The notes under the pieces were generated by a model. It saw nothing but the letters and a program-made list of their open reading frames with translations. It had not been told where the DNA came from and ran no database searches. From positions 64,001-128,000 of the forward strand of contig CAJNDS010002210.1 of NCBI GenBank assembly GCA_905221605.1: DNA of 64,000 nt. Reading direction: 5' to 3'. This document shows positions 9,725 to 20,455 of this stretch, piece by piece (positions within the stretch are counted from its first letter, which is position 1; each line of letters starts with the position of its first letter). The position numbers and the translations under genes are program-made. This DNA is from Symbiodinium natans. Its lineage: Eukaryota; Sar; Dinophyceae; Suessiales; Symbiodiniaceae.

Positions 9725-10100
9725 GGGTTTCTGCGGTGGCTACTAGCATTCGCCCGTGCCTGAGTTTTTCAAGAAGCTTGCTAAGGCACGCCCGCGACCG
9801 ATCGTGTTTTCAATTCTTTTCTTCCTGAAGTACTTCCTTCGTTGTTCTTTCTTTCCTTGAAGGGTCTCACTTTCGGCGATCCGGGTCGATCTCTGTAGCC
9901 GTCGGTGCGACAGCAGCTGTCCGATGCCTAAACTTACCAACTGTCCCTCGCTCTGCATCTGCCGTTCTGTGGGCCTTGGGCCCTGGGCAAAGGCAGCTCA
10001 TCACCAATACCATCCAATACCCATGGTGGCAGAAAGGATTGGAGAAAGACCGACTCAACGTGCCGAGATAGCTGCGGAAAGCATAGAGTCTCAGAGTTGC
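9725..10100. repeat. Upstream part of duplication unit, copy 2
   Basis: This matches 5571-5935 (CAAGAAGCTTGCTAAGGC, CTTCGTTGTTCTTTCT, CTCGCTCTGCATCTGCCGTT). Here it directly adjoins the 9720 end of the gene flank, which shows the junction without the extra 2.3 kb found in copy 1. After about 10100 the sequence is unrelated to copy 1. Confidence 0.7.
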
Positions 10101-10329
10101 CCGCACCACTGAAGCGTCGAAGCGTGAAGCACACAGCAAAGCTTATAGCAGCCTAGCGGAGTGAGTGAGTGAGTGTGAGTGTGTGCAAGATCCGCCTGGC
10201 AAGAGGATCACCCTGTGTGTGATCGGTAGATGAGAGGGATGAAGGAATGCTTGCACCAGCACCTTGGTATCTGATGACTGGGTGCCAAAGGAGACGAGTA
10301 CAGGGCAGATTGTTGAACATGGCGCTCAC

Positions 10330-10547
10330 TTGAAGTCTTCAAGTCGCGCACTGCATTTCCAATGGTAGAAGCAACCGCGGAGTAGAGCACAGCAAGGTAG
10401 AAGTACTTGTGGTTGCGGTAACCAACACCTAAGAAGTGAGAGGGCGTTCCTGCAAATACGGAAGTGGAGACATGAACTAAAACGAAACTCAGCCAGGCAG
10501 CAGTTGGCGAGCCATACGCAATAGTGGTCCATCCTGGTCAGCACAGT
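10330..10547 (-). CDS. DHHC-family protein S-palmitoyltransferase, two exons
   Basis: Exon 10547-10502 reads TVLTRMDHYCVWLAN and exon 10428-10330 reads on as CVGYRNHKYFYLAVLYSA. The 73-base intron has a GC donor and a TTAG acceptor, and the phases join exactly (AAC T|GT GTT GGT). Together they give the palmitoyltransferase core, MDHxCxWxxNCVGxxNxxxF, followed by transmembrane helix 3. These membrane enzymes attach palmitate to cysteines of target proteins. The tetrad is DHYC rather than DHHC, a variant known in some active fungal enzymes. The second exon ends at a good donor (A|GTGAGC). Upstream exons with the zinc-binding cysteines, and the C-terminal exons, were not found. Confidence 0.75.
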
Positions 10548-10559
10548 CTTCAGGATTTC

Positions 10560-10840
10560 CTTATGTTGCACCTGTGTTCACTTTCATGCCACCTGCACTA
10601 GGAGTAGGATGGGGCGTGAGCCATTCCAGCACAGCATGTGTATGAGTAAAGAGAAATGAATGCACAGGAAAGCGGCGTTGGCTGAGCAAAGCAGCCGCAA
10701 ACACGCATATGCCACAAGCAGAGAAAGCAAGGCAGAACAAGAAGGGTCTTCTCATGATCATCAGCAGCAGCATCAGCACAACAGCTTTTTGCAGGGCACG
10801 GCGTACATCGACGTGCCATTTTGCGATGAGTGGCTAGCAC
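10560..10840 (-). CDS. Candidate hydrophobic exon upstream of the DHHC core
   Basis: One minus-strand frame gives LMLLLMIMRRPFLFCLAF, followed by more hydrophobic residues as in a membrane helix pair. It sits directly 5' of the DHHC exons on the same strand and could encode an N-terminal helix of that enzyme. I could not join it by phase, and the cysteine-rich stretch that should lie between is not visible, so this is weak. Confidence 0.2.
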
Positions 10841-11500
10841 TAATGACTAAGCAGCATGAGATCAATTGCATTGACATGTCTACTGCAAGTAGCCGTGGCG
10901 ACCCCGGGGCCTGAGCACATTCCTGTTCAGAAGCTTGCAGAAGTGCGCGCGTTCGGGCCTGAACTTCTCCTCCTGTTGGCAGGATTGGGAGGGGGTGGGG
11001 GCCCCTCTCTTACCAACATGATCTGGCTTTCTGTCAAGATCATGGGACAGCTACTGGCTCCCCCAAACCCAATTCATTCGACCATTCTACATCTACCTGC
11101 AATGAGTCGCCCGAACCGAAGCGCAACACCAAAACCCTCATGCCTCGCCTTCATGCAGAAGTACGGGCGAGCCGGGCCTGTGAGTAGGGTCAGGCTCTTT
11201 AAGGGGCTTTTTTCGCATTTTGCCAATGGTTGCTACCCACATGGGCTTAGGGTTCTAGTTGGGCTTCAAGATTTGGGGCTTATGTTCTGCTTTTGTGCTT
11301 CTGTTCTGCCACCGTGTTGGTGTTTTTGCCGCCAGCCATGGTTGAGGGTGTGAAAGCTTGGCGGACGAAATCCTGAATTGCATAATAAACTGCGCGGTTA
11401 AACGGTGCTTAGGTTTCGCTTAAGGGACGTATCTACCTCATCTCACTGCTGCTGGTTCGCGAAGGGGGACCCTGCATGTGTCCAAAACTTGTCGCACTTT
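10841..11500. other. Spacer without a recognisable gene
   Basis: The plus-strand open frame at 10856-11353 has no domain I know and includes a G-rich run (10988-11000). I see no conserved motif on either strand. Confidence 0.4.
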
Positions 11501-12310
11501 GCACCCTCTAACAGCAACCGAGGCACTGCCCCGCTCCTTCGGGAACTGCAAGCCTCCTTCTTCCTCCTGAGCTGCCAACGACGTGCTACTCGGATCTTAT
11601 CCAGGGCTGCATCTTTAAGGCCAAGCCACGAAGATCGGCTTCCCACTTGAACCCAGCTTCCAGTTTTCTGGAATACGCCCCGGATCCTCAACAACGGCAC
11701 CTCAGGCACGCTGCGGAGATACACAACCAGCCAAATAGGGTCCAAACACCCCCCCCCCCCCTCCCCATGACCATGGGTACATAATCCAAGCGTCGTTCCC
11801 ACGAGACCAGTGCCAAAACCTAGGAAGAGCATGCCGGATCTGCTGCACTCGCTCTCACACTCACACAAACCACAAGTGCATGTCCCACATCTCTTCGACT
11901 TGGCCCACTTTCCCGGACCTATCTTCTAAGTGAGCTCTCAGTGTGACCTTCGGAGTTTTGACTGCTGGCGAGCGGCGAAGGTACCATGAAATATCAGAGA
12001 GGAAGAGCTGGCCCAGTGCAGGCCTGCACAACCTTCGCAAGGGTGATTTGACGAAGCACCACGGTAATATGACCGCCCTGACCCACACGCGGAGGCTCCT
12101 GAGGTGAGACTACTTCGCGCTCCCCAGAAATGACAACATCTGGGGCTTGGGGATTCTCGAGGTTCAGGGGACTCTCTGTAGGTTCCTTACGAACCCCTGT
12201 GAGAATCTGAGCCCAGCTTCTCACAGAGACGTAGATATCGCCCATGACGAGGCTGCAAACGATCAGGGTGCCAACTGAAATGGCGGGACGCTCTGCCAAG
12301 ACCTGCGCAA
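11500..12310 (-). CDS. Unassigned minus-strand exons
   Basis: Two stretches have coding-like composition. At about 12010-12200 the frame reads VRKEPTESPLNLENPQAP through to GGHITVVLRQITLAKVV, beginning after a CTCACAG acceptor. At about 11520-11680 the frame reads LGLKDAALDKIRVARRWQLR. A third short piece (11890-12000) reads SDISWYLRRSPAVKT. I recognise no domain. They lie between the DHHC exons and the nearest XPG-like exon, all on one strand, so they may belong to either gene or to a separate one. Confidence 0.3.
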
Positions 12311-12319
12311 CATGTAAAC

Positions 12320-13600
12320 GAAAGTCAACCCGAAGCCCTACATCATGGGTTGCCCATGGGTACGATTCTTTACATCAGAACAAAACAGCTGGACTCCTGG
12401 GCCAGGCGGAGCTTGGCCAAATGAGTGGTGACTCCTAGAGGCCAGGGTTCTTCAGGCATGCAAGAAGCCCACAAGCCTGAAAAGCGGTGCTGCTTCCGCA
12501 GATTCTTTTGGCAATGTGGGGCGGGGGGGGGGGGGTTCCCACGTCCTTGGCCGCGGTGCAAGATCTCGGCCACGGCCGCGTCCAGTGCTGCCTTTGTCGC
12601 GTCTTTACTCTATTTTTGCGGCCTTTAGAACAGTACGTACGTTTCGGGACTTTCGACCCTTCAAAACCACGTTTTCCATCCCGACGCCTGGAGGCAGAAC
12701 TCGTCAGAACTCTTCGAAAAAGGTGTACAGAGTCAGAGTTGCGAAAGATGCCCCCCCTTTTCAGGAGCAGGGTCAGCCATTGATTTGCTGGGCGCGGACA
12801 AGTGGGGCAAGCCAGCAGGCCCGGGAAGGCCCCCAACGAAAAGAGTGCAATTACGGTTGAACTGGCTTGGCTGCCTTACTGGATCAAACTTGAGCTTTTT
12901 CTTGTGACATCTTGTGACGCTTCTCTACTGACTATTTCCGGCCCAGGGCGGAAAAAACTCCGCCAAGAAGGTCAGCATAAACAGGGATGCATGCAGCGTG
13001 ACAATCCCAAGGTGTGACAAGCAACAACACCAAATCACCATGCCAGTACCGGCAAGACGAAGGCAGACCACTAAACCATAAACCCTACACCCTCAACCCT
13101 GAACCGTAAAGCCCAAACTACCGCAGTCAGAACTCCATACATCTCCAGGGCTAGTGCCTCGGCGTCGAAGCTTGGTGTTGAGCCCACCAAGCTGCTGGTA
13201 CCGCCATGGCTGGAAGGATCCATTGCCACATGCTGGGCACAACACGACTGCAGTTTCTCCTGGCACTTGCTACCCCCTTACTGATTATGGCTGAGGGAAC
13301 CCAGTGGCTTCCTTGTGCAGGTTGCACCCGTCACTCGTGGGTGTGAGCCCATGGGATGCATGATGTCATTCACTACATGAACCAAGCTCCACGATTCAAG
13401 GCGGCACATGTGTGGAGGCTACATCTGTCCAGAATCATGGTTGTGCATGGTGGATGTCTGAGACCTTGCCCCCAAGCGCCAGGCTCGGCGACGGACTTGC
13501 CATCTGCAGCCACGACTCCGGCACTTTCCTTGCGGCGATTCCACTGACTTTGACGATAACACGACTCAACTCCAAAGGATCCCAATTTGATGGTCTTCCC
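12320..13600. other. Spacer with a G run and a loose TAAACCCTA tract
   Basis: This stretch holds a G run at about 12522-12534 and degenerate telomere-like motifs (CATAAACCCTACACCCTC) at about 13075-13110. Several short frames are open on both strands but none shows a motif I can name. No gene is called. Confidence 0.4.
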
Positions 13601-13954
13601 AGCACCTCTAGTCAGGCAGCACTCGCATGGGTTGTGTAGCCCGCATGCTTTGCGTGTTCCCCTTTAATGCAGCTGGCTGCCTCGCCCCAGTTGGCCACAT
13701 TCTGCGACCAAGTGCGGAAGTTTTTGAGGTGTTGGAGCCAAGCCTGGCGCAACAAACTAAACAAGCTGGCAAAACCCCATCGTGACTCACGATGCTGTAG
13801 AATCCTGTAGAATTTATCAGCTCATCCATCAGCAGAGGTCTTGTTGCCCGAGCCTCCGTGTTGGCCATATCCCTGCCCGGCGAGAAAGCACGGACAATCT
13901 CCAACCTTCCGGCACAGATGGAAGCTCTCAAGACCCAGATGGGGGTTGACGAAG

Positions 13955-14060
13955 ATACAGGGGACCCCAAAATAGCCCCCCAAATAGTAGGATTCCCTGA
14001 TATTATTAATGGACCCCACTACCCCTATTGTCGTAGCCCCCCAGATGTCTATCGGCATCT
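13955..14060. repeat. Hairpin-type repeat, related to 18010-18165
   Basis: GGGGACCCCAAAATAGCCCCCCAAAT and AGTAGGATTCCCTGAT here match GGGACCCCCGAAAATAGACCCCCAAAT and the same AGTAGGATTCCCTGAT at 18025-18075. Both are followed by TACCCCTATT, which pairs with the AATAG…GGG side. The arrangement suggests a short non-autonomous foldback element. Confidence 0.6.
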
Positions 14061-14081
14061 CCATCCGAGGCACCCGTTCAC

Positions 14082-14160
14082 AATGCCCACACCATGGACG
14101 CCAAGCGTATAGTCGCACCCCAGGAGCATCGCAAGTACCACGAGGTGGTCTTGCCTTACT
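14082..14160 (-). CDS. Rad2/XPG-family nuclease exon (helix-hairpin-helix part)
   Basis: The frame reads VRQDHLVVLAMLLGCDYT followed by LGVHGVGIV. That is the signature that follows the I-domain in Rad2/XPG/FEN structure-specific nucleases (…LALLLGSDYTxGxxGxG), where the two Asp/Cys-Asp positions and the Gly-hairpin bind metal and DNA. The acceptor is CCCTTAG and the donor is ATT|GTGAAC. It is on the same strand as the I-domain exons at 25.9-28.5 kb, about 11.7 kb away. It may be a downstream exon of that gene beyond a giant intron, or part of a second broken copy. Confidence 0.7.
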
Positions 14161-14185
14161 CTAAGGGGCCGTCCCCAAGTCGGCT

Positions 14186-14246
14186 GCAAGGGTTTAGGGT
14201 TTAGGGTCCAGGGTTTAGGGTTTAGGGTTTGGGGAAGTTTAGGGTT
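14186..14246. repeat. Interstitial TTTAGGG array
   Basis: Degenerate repeats of GGGTTTAGGGTTTAGGG with variants (TCCAGGG, TTTGGGG). The unit is the algal and plant-type telomere repeat, here far from any chromosome end. Confidence 0.85.
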
Positions 14247-14689
14247 TGCTGCCAAAAATGGGGGGAGAACTCCTTTCAATGCCCTGATCTAGGCCTCACC
14301 TGTCCCATCGCGGCCGGGGCGCAGGAGACCCAGGCAGGACTCCAAACGCGCAGCACTGTAACACTCGACGAGTTGGTCCTGCAGTGCAGGGCCCTATCTC
14401 AGATGCTCTGACCTCGTGTACACATCGTGTCATGTCGCCGCCGGTATCTGCCCCCCCTTTCTGTTGGCAGCGGCTTATTCGCAGAATGGCACAGTCTCAC
14501 CGCAATGTCGCGGTAGACGTGACAAAGATTGCTGCGCTTGACAGGGCCGATGTTCAGCCGGGCTCAGCTTAGCTGCCTGGCCGCTTCAACTCATTCGGAG
14601 GTGATCTCCGGTCACCCTATCCACCGTTCTCTGCAATTTCATTTTCTTGCCCCACAAACTAGAACGCAAAAGAATGGAGCGCCCTCTTG

Positions 14690-14960
14690 CAGACTTGGCC
14701 CGAACCCCACGGTAAATTCCAGAACGCTCGGGTGCTTTCAGTTTGCGATGGCCATGTCAATGTTCTTGCCCTCCCAGCGCCTTTTGTTAGATGGTTCATG
14801 CCCTCTGCATGAAGTTACGCGCCATCAGAAGCCTCACGTGCCCTCACGACTTACCTTGTTTCCAAACCTTATTCCGGTTATCGCATGTCTTTAGAGAAGA
14901 CCGCAGAAGACCATTTCCGGTTTTCTCACTTCAGGGGTTTGAAGTTGCCCACGTTTGAGT
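14690..14960 (-). CDS. Unassigned minus-strand exons
   Basis: At about 14861-14915 the frame reads LRSSLKTCDNRNKVWKQ and ends at a consensus donor, CAAG|GTAAGTCG. About 100 bases further on (14740-14785) another frame reads RRWEGKNIDMAIAN. The splice site and composition argue for real exons. They lie 3' of the CRAL-TRIO gene but beyond its apparent stop codon, and no family is recognised. Confidence 0.35.
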
Positions 14961-15179
14961 TTTCGGTAAGAAAATGGAAATGGCAAGTCTCCAACTCTTT
15001 CTAGGTACGTCTCTCCCAATTGCAGCTACAGGTATTTCCAGAAGAGACCATAGCTCATGATCAGGCTTTTCATTTCCTCATGCTCAAACTTCGGTGGAGA
15101 GGTAAACCGGAAGGCACTCATCCAAGCCTCTTTGCCTGGACCTGCTCCCTTCCGAAGCTGAGTTTTAAGGGGAAATCAT

Positions 15180-15640
15180 TCCTTTAATCCGAAGCCTACA
15201 TAGCATCAATGAAACCTTACGCCAACGTCCAGCCTTATCCACTGAAGGATCGGGAGGCTGGTTTGGGATCTTGTCTTGTGATGGCAAACATTCCAAGCCC
15301 CGCAAAAACGCGTTGCCTGGTGGCGATAGAGGCTGATGTCTTGCACTGGCTAGGACTATGGAATAAGGTCCTACCGGCTTGGACGCTCACACCCACGCAC
15401 CGCATGCGAAGCAAGGGTCGGCGGCAGGGTCTTGGAAAAGCATGCAACGTCAGCACCAGATGCGCGGCAAGTCATCACGAGAAGCCTAACATGCAGCCTA
15501 TGACGCACGAGCTAGCTCTACAAAGGGAACTTGTTTGGAGAGGTGACGGCCGTAGAATACACATGTTTACCGTATGTCATTGTGATGCAAAGCGGGACAA
15601 GATGATGCCCGTAACATCCTAAGCTGCTCATGCTCGTGTT
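15180..15640. other. Spacer between minus-strand genes
   Basis: Frames are open on both strands here (15209-15622 plus) but have no motif, no good splice sites and arginine-rich shadow-like composition. I do not call a gene. Confidence 0.35.
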
Positions 15641-15661
15641 TGGTGGAAGCCGTCACTTCCG

Positions 15662-16895
15662 TCAAGTCATGTACCGGCGAACGATCCACTGAGGGACCGG
15701 TCCGCCCGGTGCAATAACATCGCTGCAGTAATCATCCTCGCCTGAGTCTTCCAGAGATGCGACAAGAGGAACAGGTTCCCTGAAGATCAAGCTGACTTCA
15801 GGAATGCTATTCCAGACGTTCCAAGGCGTTTTCCGGCCAAGTTTCCAGAGTGTTTGGTGCCTCCCAGTGCCTTCGGAACCGTCTCGTGGGGGATGTACTG
15901 CAGAATCGTCCGGTCTGTTTCTTCGCCTTTGACAATTTGAACTTTGTCCTTAGCTTCCAATTGCTTGTGAACGCGTTGTTCATTTAAGACTTCTCAGCTA
16001 CAGGTGCAGGGTTCATTTAGGCCATGTCTCTGCGGTTCCCTTGTCAAGGAAAGTGCGCACGATTCGCCAAACTGCTGGGAATACCCATGGGGCACGGATG
16101 ACGAGAACCCTCTTGAGCATCTCTGGGTATCTGTCCTTGCTTGCATCAGGAAGTGGGCCAAACAAATGATGGCTCGTGTCTCCGAACGTGTGCGATACCC
16201 TCACTATCAGATTCTCACAGCGTGCATGCCAGCGTCCGACTGGGTCCGGATGACAGTCTTGAAAAGTCCCAGGCCGCGTCTGTCCAGATGTGTGATATTC
16301 AAGCCCGCGAGATCGACGACCAGAGTGTAGCGGAAGCCTGAGTACTAAGTGTACTATGGCATGGGGACGCATGGGGACACAGAGCTTTTGCGGAGCTTAC
16401 GGAGCTTCATGACAGCTTCGTGAGGCTTGAGGCGGGCACTTTGGCAGGAAAGAGTCGGCATGTGGAGCCCTCTTTCGACCCGCAACGGTTTCGTGTTTCT
16501 GGGAAAAACCGGGCTTTGGGGCAGGCCGGGGGGTGGGAGGGATAGAAGAGGCAAGATGGACCCGAAGTTGGTTTTCAAAGGGGCCATTGTGCTTTCCTTC
16601 CTTGAGTCGCTGTTTCCGCAAGCATTCCAGGGAAGCCATCAGGCACCTGGGCAGGAGAGGACGCTGAGAGCAAGCTGACTTCGCTAGAATCGGTTGTCTG
16701 GTACGGGTGCGGCCGAAGGTCTCCTGAGTGTACAGCGTGTGCTTGAGCACATAGCCGTCGGAGCTTTGTATCAAGGTCGGCACATGACTCACTCCAACTC
16801 TTTCCTTAGATCAAGATGACTTGCCTGCAGGCGAAGCTGAGGAATCCTTTGCATCTTCGGCACCCAGATCACGGGATCCCCATCGAAGTCACAGC
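15662..16895 (-). CDS. CRAL-TRIO (SEC14-like) lipid-transfer domain protein
   Basis: I read five exons on the minus strand. 16895-16825 gives CDFDGDPVIWVPK and ends at a GC donor (CAG|GCAAGT). 16337-16241 gives FRYTLVVDLAGLNITHLDRR…LGLFKTVIRT. 16139 to about 16040 gives KDRYPEMLKRVLVIRAPWVF followed by PAVWRIVRTFLDK. About 15955-15857 gives KDKVQIVKGEE…ILQYIPHETVPKALGG. 15779-15662 gives an acidic tail ending in RRYMT and a TGA stop. The order (D-G-x-PV, VVDLxGL, YPE, xxAPWxFxxxWxxxxxFL, VPxxxGG) is that of the CRAL-TRIO fold, which binds phosphoinositides or other hydrophobic lipids. Phases of the second and third exons join exactly (CA|C). N-terminal exons were not identified. Confidence 0.8.
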
Positions 16896-16899
16896 CTGG

Positions 16900-17700
16900 T
16901 CAGTTTCCCCAAGACCCCAAGAAGAAGCCCGAGCCGCAAGAGAGTCTGAGGAGTTCCCACCAAAGCGCTGAGTCCCAAGCCCATGACCCCAATAGTCTTC
17001 CAGTACCGGTCAGAAGCCTCAAAAGGAACCTCGCCAAGACAGGATCAGAACCACAGCCGTGCTAAGCAGCGAGTGTTTCATCGGATTGGATAGCAAGCTT
17101 TACGCGAACCTGGCGAAAATACTCGACGAAAATGAGGCCTATAGGATCGATAGGATCGACAGGGCATCCGACCCGCAACCTATACCCCCACTCGGGCCTT
17201 AGAAGGTAGAAGCGCGAGTTTTCTCATGGGGCTGCTAGGCGTGGTCTCGTGCCCTCTACTTTGCCATCTGGCACTGCAGATTGGCTGCGTGCGCCATCGT
17301 AAACCAACTTGCACCCTCCTCTTTGCTCTCCTTCTTCTCTCCTGCTCCCTTTCTTCCGGCTGCTGTCCGCACAGTCGATTTGGACCTCCTCTCTCCATTC
17401 ACAAGTCCGACAAAGGTCCAGGCGGGGAGTTCACGAACAACTTAGTGATTCAAGACGAACCGATACAAACTCGAGCAGACACCTGTAGCCTACGATTGGC
17501 AGTGCGGAGCTGGCTAGCACAAGATGACGGCCTTGTCCCAACGAGGGAGAACATCGGCTGCGTTATTTTGCAGACGCCACTCGATCGTCGATTGAATCAT
17601 TTCCTGGAAGCAGCAACAGCTCCACACATCTGGATGGCGGCGACTTCATGAAGCATATCCCACGAAAGGTGAATGCGGGCACTGACTAGCTGACTAGTGG
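16900..17700 (-). CDS. Candidate upstream exon (EVQIDCADSS frame)
   Basis: At about 17235-17385 one minus frame reads EVQIDCADSSRKKGSRREEG, followed by CKLVYDGARSQSAVPDGKVE. The composition is coding-like and the strand matches the CRAL-TRIO gene just downstream, so it could be a 5' exon of it. No splice phase could be checked, and the rest of the interval shows nothing certain. Confidence 0.25.
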
Positions 17701-18009
17701 TGCCGCATGCCAAACCGTGGTCAGCAACCCCGGTCCAACGCATGCTGGACGTTGCAATTTCTCGCCAAGAGGAACCTCCAAGCCAAGAGTTGCATCTCCA
17801 CAAAGAAGCGGACTACTCCGACTCTTTCCTATCACAATACACACGACACATCAGACATTGTAACGCAAAATAATGGAAGGTACTTCAGATATCATGTAGC
17901 ACATGCAGGAATCCACTGCGCGCCTTAACAGAACGCGAGGGTCTCTTGGCTGAACCCACCCAGAGGCTGGCAGGTCCTGGTCATGAGGGCGAAGCCCAGC
18001 GCGCTGCAA

Positions 18010-18300
18010 TATGGGGGTTTACGAAAAGAGGGACCCCCGAAAATAGACCCCCAAATTAGTAGGATTCCCTGATGCTCAGGACCCTAAACCCTAAACCCTA
18101 AGCCCTAAACCCTAAACCCTACACTCTGGGTACCCCTATTTTCGGAAAACCCTCCATATCTAGTTCTGCGAGGCAGCAGGGCCTCGGCAAGGTGCCGCAG
18201 CTCCAGCCTGAGTCTTCGATCTTCGATTCATGGGTTCCCTAATTCCCCTCGTCTATACAGGGTTTAGGGTTTTAGGGTTTAGGGTTTAGGGTTAGGCACG
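18010..18300. repeat. Hairpin repeat with embedded CCCTAAA and TTTAGGG arrays
   Basis: GTTTACGAAAAGAGGGACCCCC…GAAAATAG at 18018-18045 is partly complementary to CTATTTTCGGAAAACCC at 18135-18151. CCCTAAACCCTAAACCC repeats (18085-18125) sit in the loop. A TTTAGGG array in the opposite orientation follows at 18258-18294. The element resembles the one at 13955-14060. Confidence 0.65.
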
Positions 18301-18640
18301 AATTATTAAAGGTGTAAAGATGCACAAAACAAGTTTTCAAAAACATGTGCTGACGAAAACTGTTGATGTTGTGTGTGTTGTTTTGCTGTTTTCTTGGTGT
18401 TTTTGTCTTCCGTAACATGTTTTCCTATACTTTTCGTACTAGGTGTGGAATCCCTGTTCAGAAATTTCGTTCGAGTTTCTGAGAAACTCTTACTCTTATG
18501 CTCTATTCCTGATTGTAGGTGCTTATGTTGGTTTCTCTCTCACCCAGTTCTGGGGGGCGGCTGTTGAAAAACCCTCCTAAGTCATACACCCTAAATCCTA
18601 AATCTCTCCATCCTGTACCGTAAACCTCACTCCCTGAGCC
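18300..18640. other. T-rich spacer
   Basis: This is AT-rich sequence with T runs on the plus strand and loose CCTAAATCC motifs near 18585-18605. No coding frame with a recognisable feature was seen. Confidence 0.4.
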
Positions 18641-18921
18641 CTCACCACAACACCCTCGGAGGCATGTGGTACTTGCCGAACAGGTGGTTGAACCTGGCAT
18701 GCTCGCATGGATCAGTAGCAAATCTGCATTCAAGTTGCGCTGTAAGCTGCTTCGATGCGTGTAAGATGTCAAAGCATTTGACCTGTTTTCGGGCCTTTGC
18801 TAGCTGCAGTCTGTCAGGTCGGCGCAAGGTTTCTCGGGGCACTTCAAGACGACAGCGCCTCCGACTCTCACCTTCAACGCGCTCCTGCGGCACGTTCACT
18901 GGGTTTATATTTGAATGCCGG

Positions 18922-19116
18922 CTTGGTGCTCCTCCAGCGACTGCTACGATTCATGCGAGAGATAACCTGCGCTCGCCCCGACTCCAGAGCTCATCCGAGC
19001 CGAGACCTTTGCCTTTGCCGCCCTTCGCTGCCGCCTTTTCCGATCAAATCGATTTGTTCTTGACTATTTGCCTTGTGCTCCTCCAGCAGAGTGCCAAGAT
19101 TCATGCGAGAGACAAC
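18922..19116. repeat. Two diverged 45-bp direct repeats
   Basis: TTGGTGCTCCTCCAGCGACT…GATTCATGCGAGAGA at 18923-18965 recurs as TTGTGCTCCTCCAGCAGAGT…GATTCATGCGAGAGA at 19073-19115. The second lies inside the ubiquitin-like ORF (SRMNLGTLLEEHKA) and the first lies just beyond its stop, so the C-terminal end of the ORF has been partly duplicated. Confidence 0.75.
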
Positions 19117-19662
19117 GCTGCTCAGCGCCTCGTGACGCGCATGAGAAAACTTATACTCTCTCACCTCGATTTCTTGGTCTCCCACGAAGACGAGACCGCA
19201 CCCCACGGGATTGCAGAAAAGGTGTTTCTCCATCAATGTGGTGAGAAGAGATCCTTTCCTCCAGGACGGCATGTGATACAGCATGTGCACGAGTCTGGAG
19301 TCTTTTCGGCCGCATTCCATCACCTCAACTTCAATGATTGCGTACTCTCCTGAACGATGTACGGCCTTGAGGTCACCTTTTTCGTAAGCATCCTTGAGTC
19401 TGAGTTGATCATCGAATTTCTGAACGATGTCGCTCAGAAGTTCCTTTTCCGTCATCATCACAGCATGCAGCACGTCTCCATCCTGTAGGTTTGCATCGAG
19501 GACTGTCTGCCTTTCATCAAGGATGCCCGCCGTTGGAGTGACGAGATTTCTTATTGCGCGCTTCATCAGTCTCTCTGCCACAAGCAGCGGATGATCTTCT
19601 GGGGTTACATTCGCACCGATGCTTTCCCCAGCCACCGTGGAGATCTCAAGATGCAGCGCCAT
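18991..19662 (-). CDS. Ubiquitin-like domain protein (dinoflagellate type)
   Basis: An uninterrupted 223-residue ORF starts MALHLEISTVAGESIGANV. Residues about 1-70 follow a ubiquitin-like fold: a first strand, V(A)ERLMKRAI as the helix, VLDANLQDGDVLHAVMM as the final strands. Similar N-terminal modules recur in dinoflagellate proteins that also carry RCC1-like repeats. The rest (GEYAIIEVEVMEC…VGDQEIEVREYKFSH) is not recognised. The frame is open upstream of the ATG without another Met. It lies within the interval between XPG-like exons, on the same strand, which makes it a nested gene or a separate locus. Confidence 0.6.
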   Translation of the reverse strand: MALHLEISTVAGESIGANVTPEDHPLLVAERLMKRAIRNLVTPTAGILDERQTVLDANLQDGDVLHAVMMTEKELLSDIVQKFDDQLRLKDAYEKGDLKAVHRSGEYAIIEVEVMECGRKDSRLVHMLYHMPSWRKGSLLTTLMEKHLFCNPVGCGLVFVGDQEIEVREYKFSHARHEALSSVVSRMNLGTLLEEHKANSQEQIDLIGKGGSEGRQRQRSRLG

Positions 19663-20015
19663 GCAGTCAAACCGATTCGGCAGTTCTACGTATCTTAGGC
19701 CAGAGCTGCAGAGCTGCAAACTTCTCAAGGCGATGTGTTCTGTGGAGTGAAGCAGATGCCCTTGTGACACACCAACCTGTATGCTCGGATCACAAATTGG
19801 AGGAAAGGGGTGGGGCAAGGCGAAATAAACGCTTGAACAGCACTTGACCCAAGCCCGGCAGCACTCCTGAAGACCGGCCGGGCGGACCTACATCAGCCAG
19901 GCGGTCGCTGACGAAGCCGGTGTGGACGGAATGCGCCAAGCATGCAGTTAGGTTTTGAATGGTTGATTCATTAGGCGGGTTGAAAATGGGGCGAAAGTGT
20001 AGGGAGGAGTATAGG

Positions 20016-20390
20016 ATGTGAGGTGTGGGGGAAGGAGGCTGTTTTGATTTTGTTGTGTATTGGGATTTGGTGTTGCGTTGGTAGGTGCTTTGTGTTATAA
20101 ATAGTATTTGGGATTTGGGCGTGGGATTTGGGAGGTGCTTGTGTACTGTGGTTTTGGAAGGGTTGAGGTGTGGGGGAAGGAGGTTGTTTTGATTTTGTTG
20201 TGTATTGGGATTTGGTGTTGTGTTGGCTTTGTGTTTTAAATAGTATTTGGGATTTGGGCGTGGGATTTGGGAGGTGCTTGTGTATTGGTGTTTTGGAAGG
20301 GTTGATTTTGGGAGGCGGGTTGAGAATTGAGGTAAAAGCGTAGGGGGGGGGGGGGGGGGGTATAGGGATGTGAGGTGTGGGGTTAGCATC
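20016..20390. repeat. GT-rich tandem repeat, two units of about 140 bp
   Basis: GTGTGGGGGAAGGAGG, TTGTGTATTGGGATTTGG and GGGATTTGGGAGGTGCTTGT occur in the same order in 20016-20160 and 20161-20300, followed by part of a third unit and a run of about 20 G at 20342-20361. The open minus-strand frame across it is an artefact of the C/A-rich complement. Confidence 0.8.
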
Positions 20391-20399
20391 TGCTTGCTC

Positions 20400-20455
20400 T
20401 AAACAGGGTTTAGCGTTTTAGGGTTTTAGGGTTTAGGGTTTAGGGTTTAGGGATA
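20400..20455. repeat. Interstitial TTTAGGG array
   Basis: About six units of (T)TTTAGGG, adjoining the G-rich tandem repeat. Confidence 0.9.

Noticed and set aside
19790-20389. 199-codon minus-strand Pro/Asn/Thr-rich ORF
   Set aside because: It covers the GT-rich tandem repeat and a G run, so it is open by composition only.
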